In this document: in pieces, positions 18,603-27,274 of the stretch
How the letters are laid out: each line of letters opens with the position of its first letter
Numbering within the stretch: position 1 is the first letter of the stretch
NCBI GenBank assembly: GCA_004963905.1
Contig: SUGL01000026.1
Coordinates: 1 to 64,000, forward strand
Direction of reading: 5' to 3'
Length of the DNA: 64,000 nt
Origin: Mesorhizobium sp.
Lineage (GTDB): Bacteria; Pseudomonadota; Alphaproteobacteria; Rhizobiales; Rhizobiaceae
The notes under the pieces: model-generated
Database searches by the model: none
What the model was told of the DNA's origin: nothing
What the model saw: the letters and a program-made list of their open reading frames with translations, nothing else
Made by a program: the position numbers and the translations under genes

Positions 18603-20246
18603 ATGACCAAGCGCACCGAAATCGACTCCCTCCGCAATCTGTCCGGCGATATCTGGAACGTCGCTGTCGACGAATACGCCAAAGGCTATCTCAAGCGCCG
18701 CGATCTGTTGAAATATGCAGCACTGATCGGCCTGACCGGCTTCGCCGCCTCGCAAGGTCTTGGCTTTTCCGGCTCGGCCCGCGCGGCTGCCGCCGGCGGC
18801 ACGGTGCGTGTCGGGCTCGGCCAGCCGACCAAGGCGATCGATCCCGTCACGCTCACCGACCCGGCCAGCATCGGCGTTGTCAGCCAGGTCGGCGAGTATC
18901 TGATCCTCGATGATCCCAAGGACGGTCTGCAGCCGAAGCTCGCCCTGTCCTGGCAAGCCGATGAAACGGCAAAGCGCTGGACGTTCAAACTGCGGCCCGG
19001 CGTGAAATTCCATGACGGCCGCACCGTCACCGCCAAGGACGTCGTGGCGAGCTTCGAGCGCCTGGTCGACCCGAACAGCGGCTCGTCGGCGCTGTCGGCC
19101 TACAAGGGCATCCTGTCCAGGGGCGGGGCCAAGATCGTCGACGACGAGACCGTCGCCTTCGATCTCGACCAGTCGAACTCGAATTTCCCGTTCTATGTCT
19201 CTTCGGACGTCTACAACGCCGTGATCCTTCCGGCCGACTATGCCGGCGACTTCGAGAAGAATTTCAACGGCACGGGTCCGTTCAAGCTCGAATCCTTCCG
19301 CCCCAAGCAAGGCGCCAGCTTCGTGCGCAACCCCGATTACTGGGGCGACAAAGCGCTGCCCGACCGGATCGAGATCAAGTTCTTCGACGACGAGCAGGCG
19401 CAGGTCGTGGCGCTGCAGGCCGGCCAGCTCGACGTCATCCCGAGCACCACGCGCCTGGAACTGGCGATCGAGGGCAATCCCAACTTCAGGCTGCTCAGCG
19501 TGCAGGCGAGCTCGCACGACGCCGTGCATCTCAGAACCGATCAGGCGCCGTTCACCGACAAGCGGGTGCGCCGCGCATTGGCGCTCACCCTCGACCGAGA
19601 GGCTATCGTCAAGGGCCTGCTCAAGGGGCGGGCCATCGCCGGCAACGACACCCCGTTCGCGCCCATCTTCCCTTCGGCCGACCCGTCGGTGCCGCAGCGC
19701 AAGCAGGACATCGCCGAGGCCAAGCGGCTGCTGGCCGAGGCCGGCGTGCCGAACGGCTTCGAAGTGACGCTCACCACCGAGCGCGCCTATGACATTCCCG
19801 ACTACGCCGTGCTGATCCAGAACTTCGCCAAGAAGGCCGGCATCGACATCAAGCTCAACGTCCTGCCGCAGGACGCCTATTACGGCTCGGCCACCTTCGG
19901 CAGCTCGCCGTGGCTGGATTCCAATCTCGGCATCACCGATTTCGGCCATCGCGGCACGCCCGATATCTTCCTCAACGCGACGCTGAAGAGCACCGGGGCG
20001 TGGAACGCCGCGCATTTCAAGAATCCGGACTATGACGCATTGCTGATCGACTACGGCAAGGCGCGTGACCTTCAGGCGCAGCGCGTCGCGGCCGGCAAGA
20101 TCCAGACCTTGTTGCTCGACGAAACGCCGGAGATCATCAGCTACTTCTCGCAATACAGCCGGATTGCCAGCTCGAAGGTCGAGGGCGTCCGCTTCACCGC
20201 GATCTCGCACCTGTTGCTCGACCGCGTTTCCTTCGTCCAGGCATGA
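18603..20246 (+). CDS. Peptide/nickel-type ABC importer substrate-binding protein (family 5)
   Basis: 547 residues. The N-terminus has an extended twin-arginine-type signal (KRRDLLKYA at 31-39 followed by a hydrophobic stretch), suggesting Tat export to the periplasm. SBP family 5 features are LSWQADETAKRWTFKLRPGVKFHDG, GTGPFKLESF and DKRVRRALALTLDREAIVKG. It delivers its ligand to the permeases encoded just downstream. The ligand is unknown; given the monooxygenase context it need not be a peptide. Confidence 0.92.
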   Translation: MTKRTEIDSLRNLSGDIWNVAVDEYAKGYLKRRDLLKYAALIGLTGFAASQGLGFSGSARAAAAGGTVRVGLGQPTKAIDPVTLTDPASIGVVSQVGEYLILDDPKDGLQPKLALSWQADETAKRWTFKLRPGVKFHDGRTVTAKDVVASFERLVDPNSGSSALSAYKGILSRGGAKIVDDETVAFDLDQSNSNFPFYVSSDVYNAVILPADYAGDFEKNFNGTGPFKLESFRPKQGASFVRNPDYWGDKALPDRIEIKFFDDEQAQVVALQAGQLDVIPSTTRLELAIEGNPNFRLLSVQASSHDAVHLRTDQAPFTDKRVRRALALTLDREAIVKGLLKGRAIAGNDTPFAPIFPSADPSVPQRKQDIAEAKRLLAEAGVPNGFEVTLTTERAYDIPDYAVLIQNFAKKAGIDIKLNVLPQDAYYGSATFGSSPWLDSNLGITDFGHRGTPDIFLNATLKSTGAWNAAHFKNPDYDALLIDYGKARDLQAQRVAAGKIQTLLLDETPEIISYFSQYSRIASSKVEGVRFTAISHLLLDRVSFVQA

Positions 20247-20283
20247 TGCGCAAACGTCCAACCGGCCGGAGCGCCGCAACCCG

Positions 20284-21243
20284 ATGCTGACCGGCCGTAC
20301 CTTGTCGGCGCGCGCAGCTTCGCTGCTGCTCACCCTTTGGCTGGTCAGCGCGCTGGTCTTCCTCGCCGGGCAGGTTCTGCCCGGCGATGTCGGTCGCGTC
20401 ATGCTGGGGCCGTTCGCCGACGCTGAAGCCGTCGCCGCGCTGAACAGGCAGCTCGGCGCCGACCAGCCTCTGCTCGTCCAATACTGGCATTGGTTCAGCG
20501 CGGCGCTCACGGGCGATTTCGGCACATCGCTGTCGATGCGCGCGCCGGTCGCGCCATTCGTGGTGGAAAGTCTCGGACGCTCCGCGGCGCTCGCCGGTGT
20601 CATTTTGCTTTTCCTGGTGCCGCTGGGCGTCGGCGCGGGTGTTGCCGCCGGCCTCAACCGGGGCGGCTGGGTCGACCGGTTGATCGTTCTGGCGGGCGTG
20701 TCCTTCGGCATCGTCCCGGATTTCGTCTCCGGGCTGCTCCTGCTCCTGGTCCTCGGACTGTGGCTGAACTGGTTCCCGATTACCGGAGCCGCTCCGGACG
20801 GGGCGGGCTTCTGGACAAGCAGCTATTATCTCATCCTGCCGGCGCTGCCGCTGGTGCTGAACCTCGCGGGCTATCTGGCGCGCATGACGCGGGCCGGCGT
20901 GATCGAGGCCCTGGCCGCGGACTATACGCGCACCGCCACCCTGAAAGGGCTCGATCGCTGGCAGGTCATTTTCAGCCATGTGCTGCCCAACGCGCTGACG
21001 CCGACGATCGCGGTGCTTGCCACGCAGAGCGGCTACATGCTTGGCGGGTTGGTTGTGATCGAGACCCTGTTCGGCATCCAGGGCCTTGGCAATCTGGTGC
21101 TGAATGCCGCCAAGGCGCGCGATTTCCCGATGCTCGAGGCGGGCGTCCTCGTCATGGCGACGATCTTCGTGCTCTCGGCGGCGGCGGGCGATCTGGTGCA
21201 GGCGCTGCTCGATCCGCGGCAACGCCGGCGGACGTCGCCATGA
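20284..21243 (+). CDS. Peptide/nickel-type ABC importer permease (DppB type)
   Basis: 319 residues with six predicted membrane helices. N-terminal SLLLTLWLVSALVFLAGQVLPGD is typical of DppB proteins, as is GDFGTSLSMRAPV. The EAA loop is around EALAADYTRTATLKGLDRW, and VVIETLFGIQGLGNLVLNA is near the C-terminus. It overlaps the next gene by 4 bp (ATGA). Confidence 0.92.
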   Translation: MLTGRTLSARAASLLLTLWLVSALVFLAGQVLPGDVGRVMLGPFADAEAVAALNRQLGADQPLLVQYWHWFSAALTGDFGTSLSMRAPVAPFVVESLGRSAALAGVILLFLVPLGVGAGVAAGLNRGGWVDRLIVLAGVSFGIVPDFVSGLLLLLVLGLWLNWFPITGAAPDGAGFWTSSYYLILPALPLVLNLAGYLARMTRAGVIEALAADYTRTATLKGLDRWQVIFSHVLPNALTPTIAVLATQSGYMLGGLVVIETLFGIQGLGNLVLNAAKARDFPMLEAGVLVMATIFVLSAAAGDLVQALLDPRQRRRTSP

Positions 21244-22127
21244 TGGATCTGCTGGAGTTCCCGGCGCCCCGCCATGTGCCGCTGGTCTCGCGGATAAAAC
21301 GCGAGGTTGGCCGTGCGCTTCGTGGCCTTGCTCCGTCCGTCGCCATCGGCTCGCTCATCCTTCTGTTCTGGATCGCCTGTGCCCTGTTCGGCGATCGGCT
21401 GGTTCCCTACGATCCTTACGCCGAGGATTTTCTCGCCATGCTGGCGCCGCCCGATGCCACGCACTGGTTCGGGACCGATCAGCTTGGCCGCGACGTGTTC
21501 TCCCGCATTGTCGTCGGGTCGCGCGATATTCTGCTGGTCGCACCGCTGGCGACACTTGGCGGCGTCGCCGGCGGTACCGTCATCGGCCTGCTGCTTGGCT
21601 ATTTCGATGGCCTGGTCGATGCCATAGGCGCAAGGCTGCTCGATACGCTGATGGCATTTCCCTTCATCGTGCTCGTCACGATGACGCTGGTGGCGCTAGG
21701 GCCTTCGAACCTCACGGTCATCCTGGTTATCGCCATAGCTTACACGCCGCTGGTGGCCAGGACCGTCCGCGCCGCGGTGCGCGAGCAGCGCGAGCGCGAC
21801 TATGTCAGCGCCGCGCGTCTCGGTGGCGAAGGCGCTTTCGCCATCATGGTCCTGGAGATCCTGCCCAACATCAGGGAGACGATCCTCATCGAGCTCGTCA
21901 CCCGCCTGGGCTACGCCTTCTTCTCGATCGCGACGCTGAGTTTTCTGGGCCTTGGCATCCAGCCGCCTTCAGCCGATTGGGGCCTCGCCGTGGCCGAAGG
22001 CTACGGCTTCCTCACCGGCGGCAAATGGTGGGTTGTTGTCTTCAATTCGGCGGCAATCGTCTCGCTGGTGATGGCCACCAATCTGATTGCCCAGGGCATC
22101 GGCGCCTTCGAGAATGCCGAGCGGTGA
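21240..22127 (+). CDS. Peptide/nickel-type ABC importer permease (DppC type)
   Basis: 295 residues with six predicted membrane helices. DppC features are WFGTDQLGRDVFSRIVVGSR, DTLMAFPFIVL, RERDYVSAARLGG and FLGLGIQPPSADWGLAVAEG. Either of two adjacent ATGs (21240, 21243) could start it. It is the partner of the DppB-type permease and closes the importer encoded around the monooxygenase. Confidence 0.92.
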   Translation: MMDLLEFPAPRHVPLVSRIKREVGRALRGLAPSVAIGSLILLFWIACALFGDRLVPYDPYAEDFLAMLAPPDATHWFGTDQLGRDVFSRIVVGSRDILLVAPLATLGGVAGGTVIGLLLGYFDGLVDAIGARLLDTLMAFPFIVLVTMTLVALGPSNLTVILVIAIAYTPLVARTVRAAVREQRERDYVSAARLGGEGAFAIMVLEILPNIRETILIELVTRLGYAFFSIATLSFLGLGIQPPSADWGLAVAEGYGFLTGGKWWVVVFNSAAIVSLVMATNLIAQGIGAFENAER

Positions 22128-22190
22128 ATTGCGGCTTTTGGCGGCCGCGCTCTGCTAAACTTCTGTTGATTCGCCTCGACAGGGAACGGC

Positions 22191-22676
22191 ATGAGCAAGG
22201 CTCTCGGCACATTCGCGTTGGTCACGGTTCTGAGCGCCTTGCTGATGGCGCTTTCGCTTGCGGTTGCCCGGCACGGCTATCCGTATGGCGCCTTCGGCAT
22301 GAAGCGCCTCGACGGCATTGCCGATGCGGCGTCCTTCCTTGCCATCGCCGCCATCTATTTCTTCAGCGCGCTGCTGATGATGATCCTGCCGATACGCGCC
22401 GCCGGCGTCGTGCTCACACACGCCGCCGATGCGATCTTCTGGGCGACGATCATGCTGTTCGCTACCATCGTCGGCTCGCTTCTCGCCCGCTGGGCCTTCG
22501 GCCAGCATGATGTGCTCTGGGCGCTTCTCAACTGGCGCTTCCTGTTCGTCGCGGCGATCGTCGCCGCGCATCTCACGATGAACGAGCTTCGCCGCAACAT
22601 CCTGCTCAGAAGCCTGTTCTTCGTCGTCTTCGCCGCGACGACGCTGGCCTGCCTGTTCTGGTCGTTCTCCGTCTAA
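22191..22676 (+). CDS. Small integral membrane protein of unknown function
   Basis: 161 residues with four to five hydrophobic segments (about 5-25, 50-72, 82-102, 120-135 and 142-160) and short polar loops. No conserved motif was recognised. It starts 63 bp after the DppC-type gene on the same strand and is followed directly by a repeat element whose first bases overlap its stop. The GC and codon pattern match the neighbours, so it is probably a real gene. Confidence 0.7.
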   Translation: MSKALGTFALVTVLSALLMALSLAVARHGYPYGAFGMKRLDGIADAASFLAIAAIYFFSALLMMILPIRAAGVVLTHAADAIFWATIMLFATIVGSLLARWAFGQHDVLWALLNWRFLFVAAIVAAHLTMNELRRNILLRSLFFVVFAATTLACLFWSFSV

Positions 22677-22779
22677 AGCATGTGACCCGAAAGTGGGAAC
22701 CGGTTTCGGGTCAAAGAGATGCGTAAAATCAAAAACTAAAGCGCACGAAGCGAATCTGAAAGATCGCGCCGCGCTTTGG
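22675..22779. repeat. Two-hairpin rhizobial intergenic element, copy 2
   Basis: Same build as the element at 2841-2942: GACCCGAAA...TTTCGGGTC around GGGAACCGG, the spacer ATGCGTAAAATC, then AAAGCGC...GCGCTTT around ACGAAGCGAATCTGAAAGATCGCGCC. It fills most of the gap before the aldehyde dehydrogenase gene. Confidence 0.78.
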
Positions 22780-22962
22780 ACCCGGCACATCGTGACAGGT
22801 GGTCGCGGGTCGCTCGATGGACTTCCACCGCCGCGCGCCTAGGTTTATCGAAGGTCTCGGGTAGACCTTCCGGCGGACAATGCGTATATCATTTGTCTGA
22901 CAAATGACCGCGCTTTGCGCCCAGCCAATCTCGAAGAACAAGCCAATCTCGAAGGAATGAAG

Positions 22963-24402
22963 ATGACCGTGCTCCGCAAGAACCTGATCGACGGCGAGTG
23001 GCTGGGCGAGGCCGGCTCGCGCAACATCAACCCGTCGAACACCAACGACGTGGTCGGCGAATACGCTTCGGCCGGGCCGGAGGAAGCAAAACAGGCCATA
23101 GCGGCCGCCAAGGCGGCCTTCCCGGCCTGGTCGCGCTCCGGACCGCTGGCCCGCCACGCCGTGCTGAAGAAGACCTCCGACGAGATCATGGCGCGCAAGG
23201 ACGAGATCGGCCGGTCTCTTGCCCGCGAGGAGGGCAAGACGCTGGCCGAAGGCGTCGGCGAGACCATCCGTGCGGCGCAGATCTTCGACTTCTTCGCCGG
23301 CGAGACGCTGCGCCTGTCGGGCGAGATGGTGCCGAGCGTGCGGCCCGGTGTCGGCGTCGAGATGACCCGCGAGGGCGTCGGCGTCGTCGGCATCATCACG
23401 CCGTGGAATTTCCCGATCGCCATTCCCGCCTGGAAGATCGCGCCGGCGCTCGCCTACGGCAACACGATCGTCTTCAAGCCGGCCGAGCTCGTTCCCGAAA
23501 GCGCCTGGACCATCGTCGACATCCTGCATCGCGCCGGCCTGCCCAAGGGCGTGCTCAATCTGGTCATGGGCAAGGGTTCTGTCGTCGGCCAGGCGATGCT
23601 CGACAGCCCCGACGTCAATGCCATCTCGTTCACCGGCTCGGTCGGCACCGGAAAGCGCGTCGCCGCGGCAAGCGTGGAGCACATGCGCAAGTTCCAGCTC
23701 GAGATGGGCGGCAAGAATCCGCTTGTCGTGCTCGACGATGCGGACTTGGCCGTCGCCGTCGATTGCGCCGTCAACGGCGCCTATTTCTCGACCGGCCAGC
23801 GCTGCACGGCGTCCTCGCGCCTCATCGTCACAGAAGGCATCCATGACCGCTTCGTCGACGCCGTGAAGGAACGCCTGGACAAGCTGGTCATCGGCGACGC
23901 GCTGGACGCCAAGACGCAGATCGGGCCCGTCGTCGACCAGACCCAGCTCAAGCAGGACGAGGACTATATCGCCATCGGCCGCCAGGAAGGCGCCGAGCTC
24001 GCCTTCGGCGGCGAGCGGCTGGAGCGCGAAACGCCAGGCTTCTATCTGCGGCCGGCGCTGTTCCTAGGTTCCACCAACGCCATGCGCATCTCGCGCGAGG
24101 AGATTTTCGGCCCCGTTGCCAACGTCATCCGCGTCAAGGACTACGACGAGGCGCTGAGTGTGGCCAACGACACCCCGTTCGGCTTGACCTCCGGCATCTG
24201 CACGACCAGCCTGAAGCACGCGACGCATTTCAAGCGCAATTCCGAAGCCGGCATGGTGATGGTCAACCTGCCGACGGCGGGCGTCGACTTCCATGTGCCG
24301 TTCGGCGGCCGCAAGGGCTCGAGCTACGGCCCACGCGAGCAGGGCCGCTATGCCATGGAATTCTACACCACCGTGAAGACGGCCTATACCTTCGCCGGCT
24401 GA
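22963..24402 (+). CDS. NAD(P)-dependent aldehyde dehydrogenase (2,5-dioxovalerate/succinate-semialdehyde type)
   Basis: 479 residues, full-length ALDH. Cofactor and catalytic features are TPWNFPIAIPAWKIAPALAYGN, the general base Glu in LEMGGKNP and the catalytic Cys in STGQRCTAS. KRNSEAGMVMVNLPTAGVDFHVPFGGRKGSSYG is typical of the alpha-ketoglutaric-semialdehyde/sugar-acid branch. The likely role is oxidation of a semialdehyde to a dicarboxylate in pentose or uronate breakdown. The start ATG follows GAAGGA. It is followed after 10 bp by a DUF1349 gene on the same strand. Confidence 0.88.
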   Translation: MTVLRKNLIDGEWLGEAGSRNINPSNTNDVVGEYASAGPEEAKQAIAAAKAAFPAWSRSGPLARHAVLKKTSDEIMARKDEIGRSLAREEGKTLAEGVGETIRAAQIFDFFAGETLRLSGEMVPSVRPGVGVEMTREGVGVVGIITPWNFPIAIPAWKIAPALAYGNTIVFKPAELVPESAWTIVDILHRAGLPKGVLNLVMGKGSVVGQAMLDSPDVNAISFTGSVGTGKRVAAASVEHMRKFQLEMGGKNPLVVLDDADLAVAVDCAVNGAYFSTGQRCTASSRLIVTEGIHDRFVDAVKERLDKLVIGDALDAKTQIGPVVDQTQLKQDEDYIAIGRQEGAELAFGGERLERETPGFYLRPALFLGSTNAMRISREEIFGPVANVIRVKDYDEALSVANDTPFGLTSGICTTSLKHATHFKRNSEAGMVMVNLPTAGVDFHVPFGGRKGSSYGPREQGRYAMEFYTTVKTAYTFAG

Positions 24403-24412
24403 CGGGCACGCA

Positions 24413-24994
24413 ATGAAGTCGGACTTTGCCGGAATGACCTGGCTCAATCCGCCGCCGCACCATGAGTTCGGCGACGGAATGCTGCATGTCCGCACCGGCA
24501 AGGAGACCGATTTATGGCGCGAGACCTTCTACGGCTTCCGGCGCGACAATGGCCACTTCCTCTACCGGCCGGTCGCGGGCGACTTCAGCGCCGAGGTCAC
24601 CGTAAAGGGCGACTACAAGGTGCTTTACGACCAGGCCGGGCTGATGATGCGGCTGAGCGAGACGCACTGGATCAAGGCCGGCATCGAATACACGGACGGC
24701 CTCGCCTATTTTTCCGTCGTCGTCACCAATGACAGGTCCGACTGGTCGCTGGTCGCCATTCCCGCGGACGCCGGCGGCCTTCGGATCCGCCTGACGCGCC
24801 ACGGCGAGGCGATCCGCATTCAGTATCGCGATGTCGCGGACGGCCATTGGAAACCGGTGCGGCTGGCCTATTTCCCGCCCTCGCGCAGCGTCGATGTCGG
24901 CATCATGTGCTGCTCGCCGCAGCGCGAAGGCTTCGAGGTCACCTTCTCCGATTTTGTGCTCGGTCCGCCGATTTCCAGGGAATTGCACGACTGA
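24413..24994 (+). CDS. DUF1349 domain protein
   Basis: 193 residues, a single concanavalin-like beta-sandwich domain of the DUF1349 type: FRRDNGHFLYRPVAGDFSAEVTV, YDQAGLMMRLSETHWIKAGIEY, YFSVVVTNDRSDWS and VDVGIMCCSP. Fungal and bacterial members are related to regulators of carbohydrate use; the biochemical role is unknown. No signal peptide. It is probably co-transcribed with the aldehyde dehydrogenase (10-bp gap) and converges on the glycosyltransferase gene. Confidence 0.85.
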   Translation: MKSDFAGMTWLNPPPHHEFGDGMLHVRTGKETDLWRETFYGFRRDNGHFLYRPVAGDFSAEVTVKGDYKVLYDQAGLMMRLSETHWIKAGIEYTDGLAYFSVVVTNDRSDWSLVAIPADAGGLRIRLTRHGEAIRIQYRDVADGHWKPVRLAYFPPSRSVDVGIMCCSPQREGFEVTFSDFVLGPPISRELHD

Positions 24995-25021
24995 GCAGGC
25001 GGAAAGCCGGCGGTTCTTTCG

Positions 25022-26275
25022 TCATCGGACCGCGCCGTCCGGTCCCAACCCTTGGCGCACCGCATCGCGGATTGCTTCCGGCCCGAACCGCGACCACGCG
25101 CCGTCATAGGCCCGGGCGCGCAGGCCGACGATACGGGCGCGGTCCTGGCAGAGCTCGATCGCCAGGCGGGCAAGGTCTTCGTCAGTCTCGGACAACAGCA
25201 CCTCTTCGTCCTCGATCAGGCCGAGGCCCTCCACCGCCAGTGGCGTCGCGATGACCGGGAGCCCCCAGGCCATCGCTTCGAGTATCTTGATGCGCGTCCC
25301 GCCGCCCATGGCGAGCGGGACGATGGTGAGATGAGCGGCGGACAATAGCGGTCTGATATCGTCCGGGTCCTTGATCAGGCTGACCCCATTCAGCCCTGCC
25401 AGGACACGAGCGGACGGCTTGGGCGAACGGCCGGCGAGAACGAGCTTCGCTGCGGGCAGCCTCTCGCGGATGCGTGGGAGGATGGTGTGGGCCAACCGTT
25501 CGGCCGCGTCGATGTTCGGCTCGTAGCCCAGATGGCCAACATAGAGGATGAGCGGAAAGCCGCCGGAGACGGCAGGCTGTGGCGGCAGCGACTTCGGCAT
25601 CGAGTCGGGGCGTGGGATGCCGTTCGGTACGACATGGACGGGAATTCGGGGGTGGACGACCGCTTCCAGCCGCTCTCCGTCCAGCTTCGAGCAGACCCAG
25701 ATCCGGTCGACGATGGAGGCAGCCTTCTTTTCGAGCGGCCTGACGCTGGAGGAAAATGGCCGCCAGCTCTTCTTGCGCGGCAGCTGGTCGGCGAGATCGG
25801 ATTCGACATTGTGCATGTCGAGGATGAGTTGCCGGGCCATCGGTCGCAGAGGCGCTAGAAGCTTGAACAGCGCAACGCCTTCGACGACGATCGTGTCCGG
25901 GCGAAAGTCCTGCACGAGCGCCTTGAGGCGCGCCAGCATCGGAAGCGATATCCGGCTCTCGCCTCGGACCCTTCGCCAGCCAAGCGAGGGCGCGCGCTTG
26001 TCGGAGTTGTTGCCTAGCTCAACCAGACGGATGTCCAGGCCGTCAGGTTGTGCCTCGCCGGTCCGCGGCACGAGCGACGCCAGGCAAACCGGGCCGAACG
26101 CGGCGGCGGCCGTGGCATTGCCGAAATTCCTGAGGTCGCTGCCGGACGTTGGCGGAAAGGGCGGGTCGTGGCAGACAATCAGTGTTCGTCGCAAAGCCAG
26201 TCTAACCCCGCTCCAGCCGTCGGACGGTATTGTCGAAACTACTCCGGGCTGCATCCGCCCGTGTTCCCTGCCCAA
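25022..26275 (-). CDS. Glycosyltransferase, GT4-like (GT-B fold)
   Basis: 417 residues from the longest start. The N-terminal Rossmann half begins near RRTLIVCHDPPFPPTSGSDLRN. The C-terminal half shows ILYVGHLGYEPNIDAAERL, KLVLAGRSP and the nucleotide-sugar loop GGGTRIKILEAMAWGLPVIATPLAVEGL. The start is uncertain: the family-like part starts about 28 residues in, and another ATG lies at 26254. It stands alone between convergent and divergent neighbours. Donor and acceptor sugars are unknown. It is distant from the exopolysaccharide locus. Confidence 0.82.
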   Translation of the reverse strand: MGREHGRMQPGVVSTIPSDGWSGVRLALRRTLIVCHDPPFPPTSGSDLRNFGNATAAAAFGPVCLASLVPRTGEAQPDGLDIRLVELGNNSDKRAPSLGWRRVRGESRISLPMLARLKALVQDFRPDTIVVEGVALFKLLAPLRPMARQLILDMHNVESDLADQLPRKKSWRPFSSSVRPLEKKAASIVDRIWVCSKLDGERLEAVVHPRIPVHVVPNGIPRPDSMPKSLPPQPAVSGGFPLILYVGHLGYEPNIDAAERLAHTILPRIRERLPAAKLVLAGRSPKPSARVLAGLNGVSLIKDPDDIRPLLSAAHLTIVPLAMGGGTRIKILEAMAWGLPVIATPLAVEGLGLIEDEEVLLSETDEDLARLAIELCQDRARIVGLRARAYDGAWSRFGPEAIRDAVRQGLGPDGAVR

Positions 26276-26311
26276 TTCTCAGCGATCTGCCTTAGCCGGA
26301 CATTTCCGTCA

Positions 26312-26339
26312 ACCCGCGATGCTTGACCCGCGATGCTTG
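26312..26339. repeat. Perfect tandem duplication of a 14-bp unit
   Basis: The unit ACCCGCGATGCTTG occurs twice in a row, in the 109-bp gap between the glycosyltransferase and the LuxR-type gene. It is probably a replication slippage product, or possibly a direct-repeat protein site. Confidence 0.7.
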
Positions 26340-26384
26340 GCCTTGCGCGATCCTCGCCAGTCCGCGCACCGGCAGGCCCGGAGC

Positions 26385-27158
26385 CTAGGCCTCCATGCGG
26401 TGCTGGAAGAATTGCAGGAACAGCTCTCGCTCGGTGGTGATGTCGAGTTTTTCGTAGATGCGCCGGCGGTGGTTCTTCACCGTGCCGACGGTGATGCCGA
26501 GCCGCCCGGCGATGTTGGCGGTCGGGTGTCCGGCGAGGATGAGCTGCACCAGCTCGCGCTCGCGCGATGAAAGCTCTGGCCAAAGGCTTTCCGGTATTCT
26601 GGGTTTCTGCTGCGGCGAGGCGCCGGGGCCGGTCGGCGCCGAGGTCCGGGAAAAGTCGCTGCCGCGCGCCTTGATGTCCAGCGCATGCAGCGCCTCGAAC
26701 ACCGGTAGCCGTTCGGTGAGCAGCGCGATCTCGCTGTCCTTGAACGACACTTTCGAGCGATCGAGGAAGATGCCGAGGCACCAGTCGCCGCCGTCGGCCA
26801 GCATGATGCCGACCTCGTCGCAGATCTCCGACTGCGCCAGGAAGCCGGCTATGTACTGCCCGCGCTTGGCTTCCTCGTCGGCCAGTCCCTTGAGCGGCAT
26901 GATGCCGAGCCGCCGCTCGCGCCGCCATGAGGCATAGAAGGGATCGAAGACGTAGTAGTTGTCGAGATAGCGCCGCACCATCTCGTCCGAGAAGCGCCGG
27001 TGCTTGACGAATTCCGGCGTCTTGGTCGCCGAATAGCGCGTCACCGTCACCAGATCATGCGCGATGTCGGCGCCGATCAGGTCGATCAGGCAGTCGACAT
27101 GCCGGTCGGTGCCGGTGGCGGCGATCGCCTTGGCCAGCGGCGCCCAGATTTTGCCCAT
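26385..27158 (-). CDS. LuxR-family transcriptional regulator
   Basis: 257 residues. The N-terminal half (about 1-170) is an effector/PAS-GAF-like domain without the autoinducer-binding signature. The C-terminal GerE-type HTH (about 190-250) reads LSSRERELVQLILAGHPTANIAGRLGITVGTVKNHRRRIYEKL. It is divergent by about 116 bp from the acetone-carboxylase-type operon and is most likely its activator. This differs from the sigma-54 activator AcxR that serves known acetone carboxylase operons. Confidence 0.88.
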   Translation of the reverse strand: MGKIWAPLAKAIAATGTDRHVDCLIDLIGADIAHDLVTVTRYSATKTPEFVKHRRFSDEMVRRYLDNYYVFDPFYASWRRERRLGIMPLKGLADEEAKRGQYIAGFLAQSEICDEVGIMLADGGDWCLGIFLDRSKVSFKDSEIALLTERLPVFEALHALDIKARGSDFSRTSAPTGPGASPQQKPRIPESLWPELSSRERELVQLILAGHPTANIAGRLGITVGTVKNHRRRIYEKLDITTERELFLQFFQHRMEA

Positions 27159-27274
27159 GCGTATGCCCTTTTCTCGGCGAACCCAGCCGCGCGGTCATTG
27201 TGCCTTTAGGCATATGGCGCGATCCGGCTCTGGGAATCTAGCCTGTGGTCACTCTCGGCAAGGGAAGGCGACCC

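Noticed and set aside
18582..20711. 709-codon minus-strand frame opposite the family 5 binding protein
   Set aside because: Antisense shadow; the plus strand encodes a typical binding protein.
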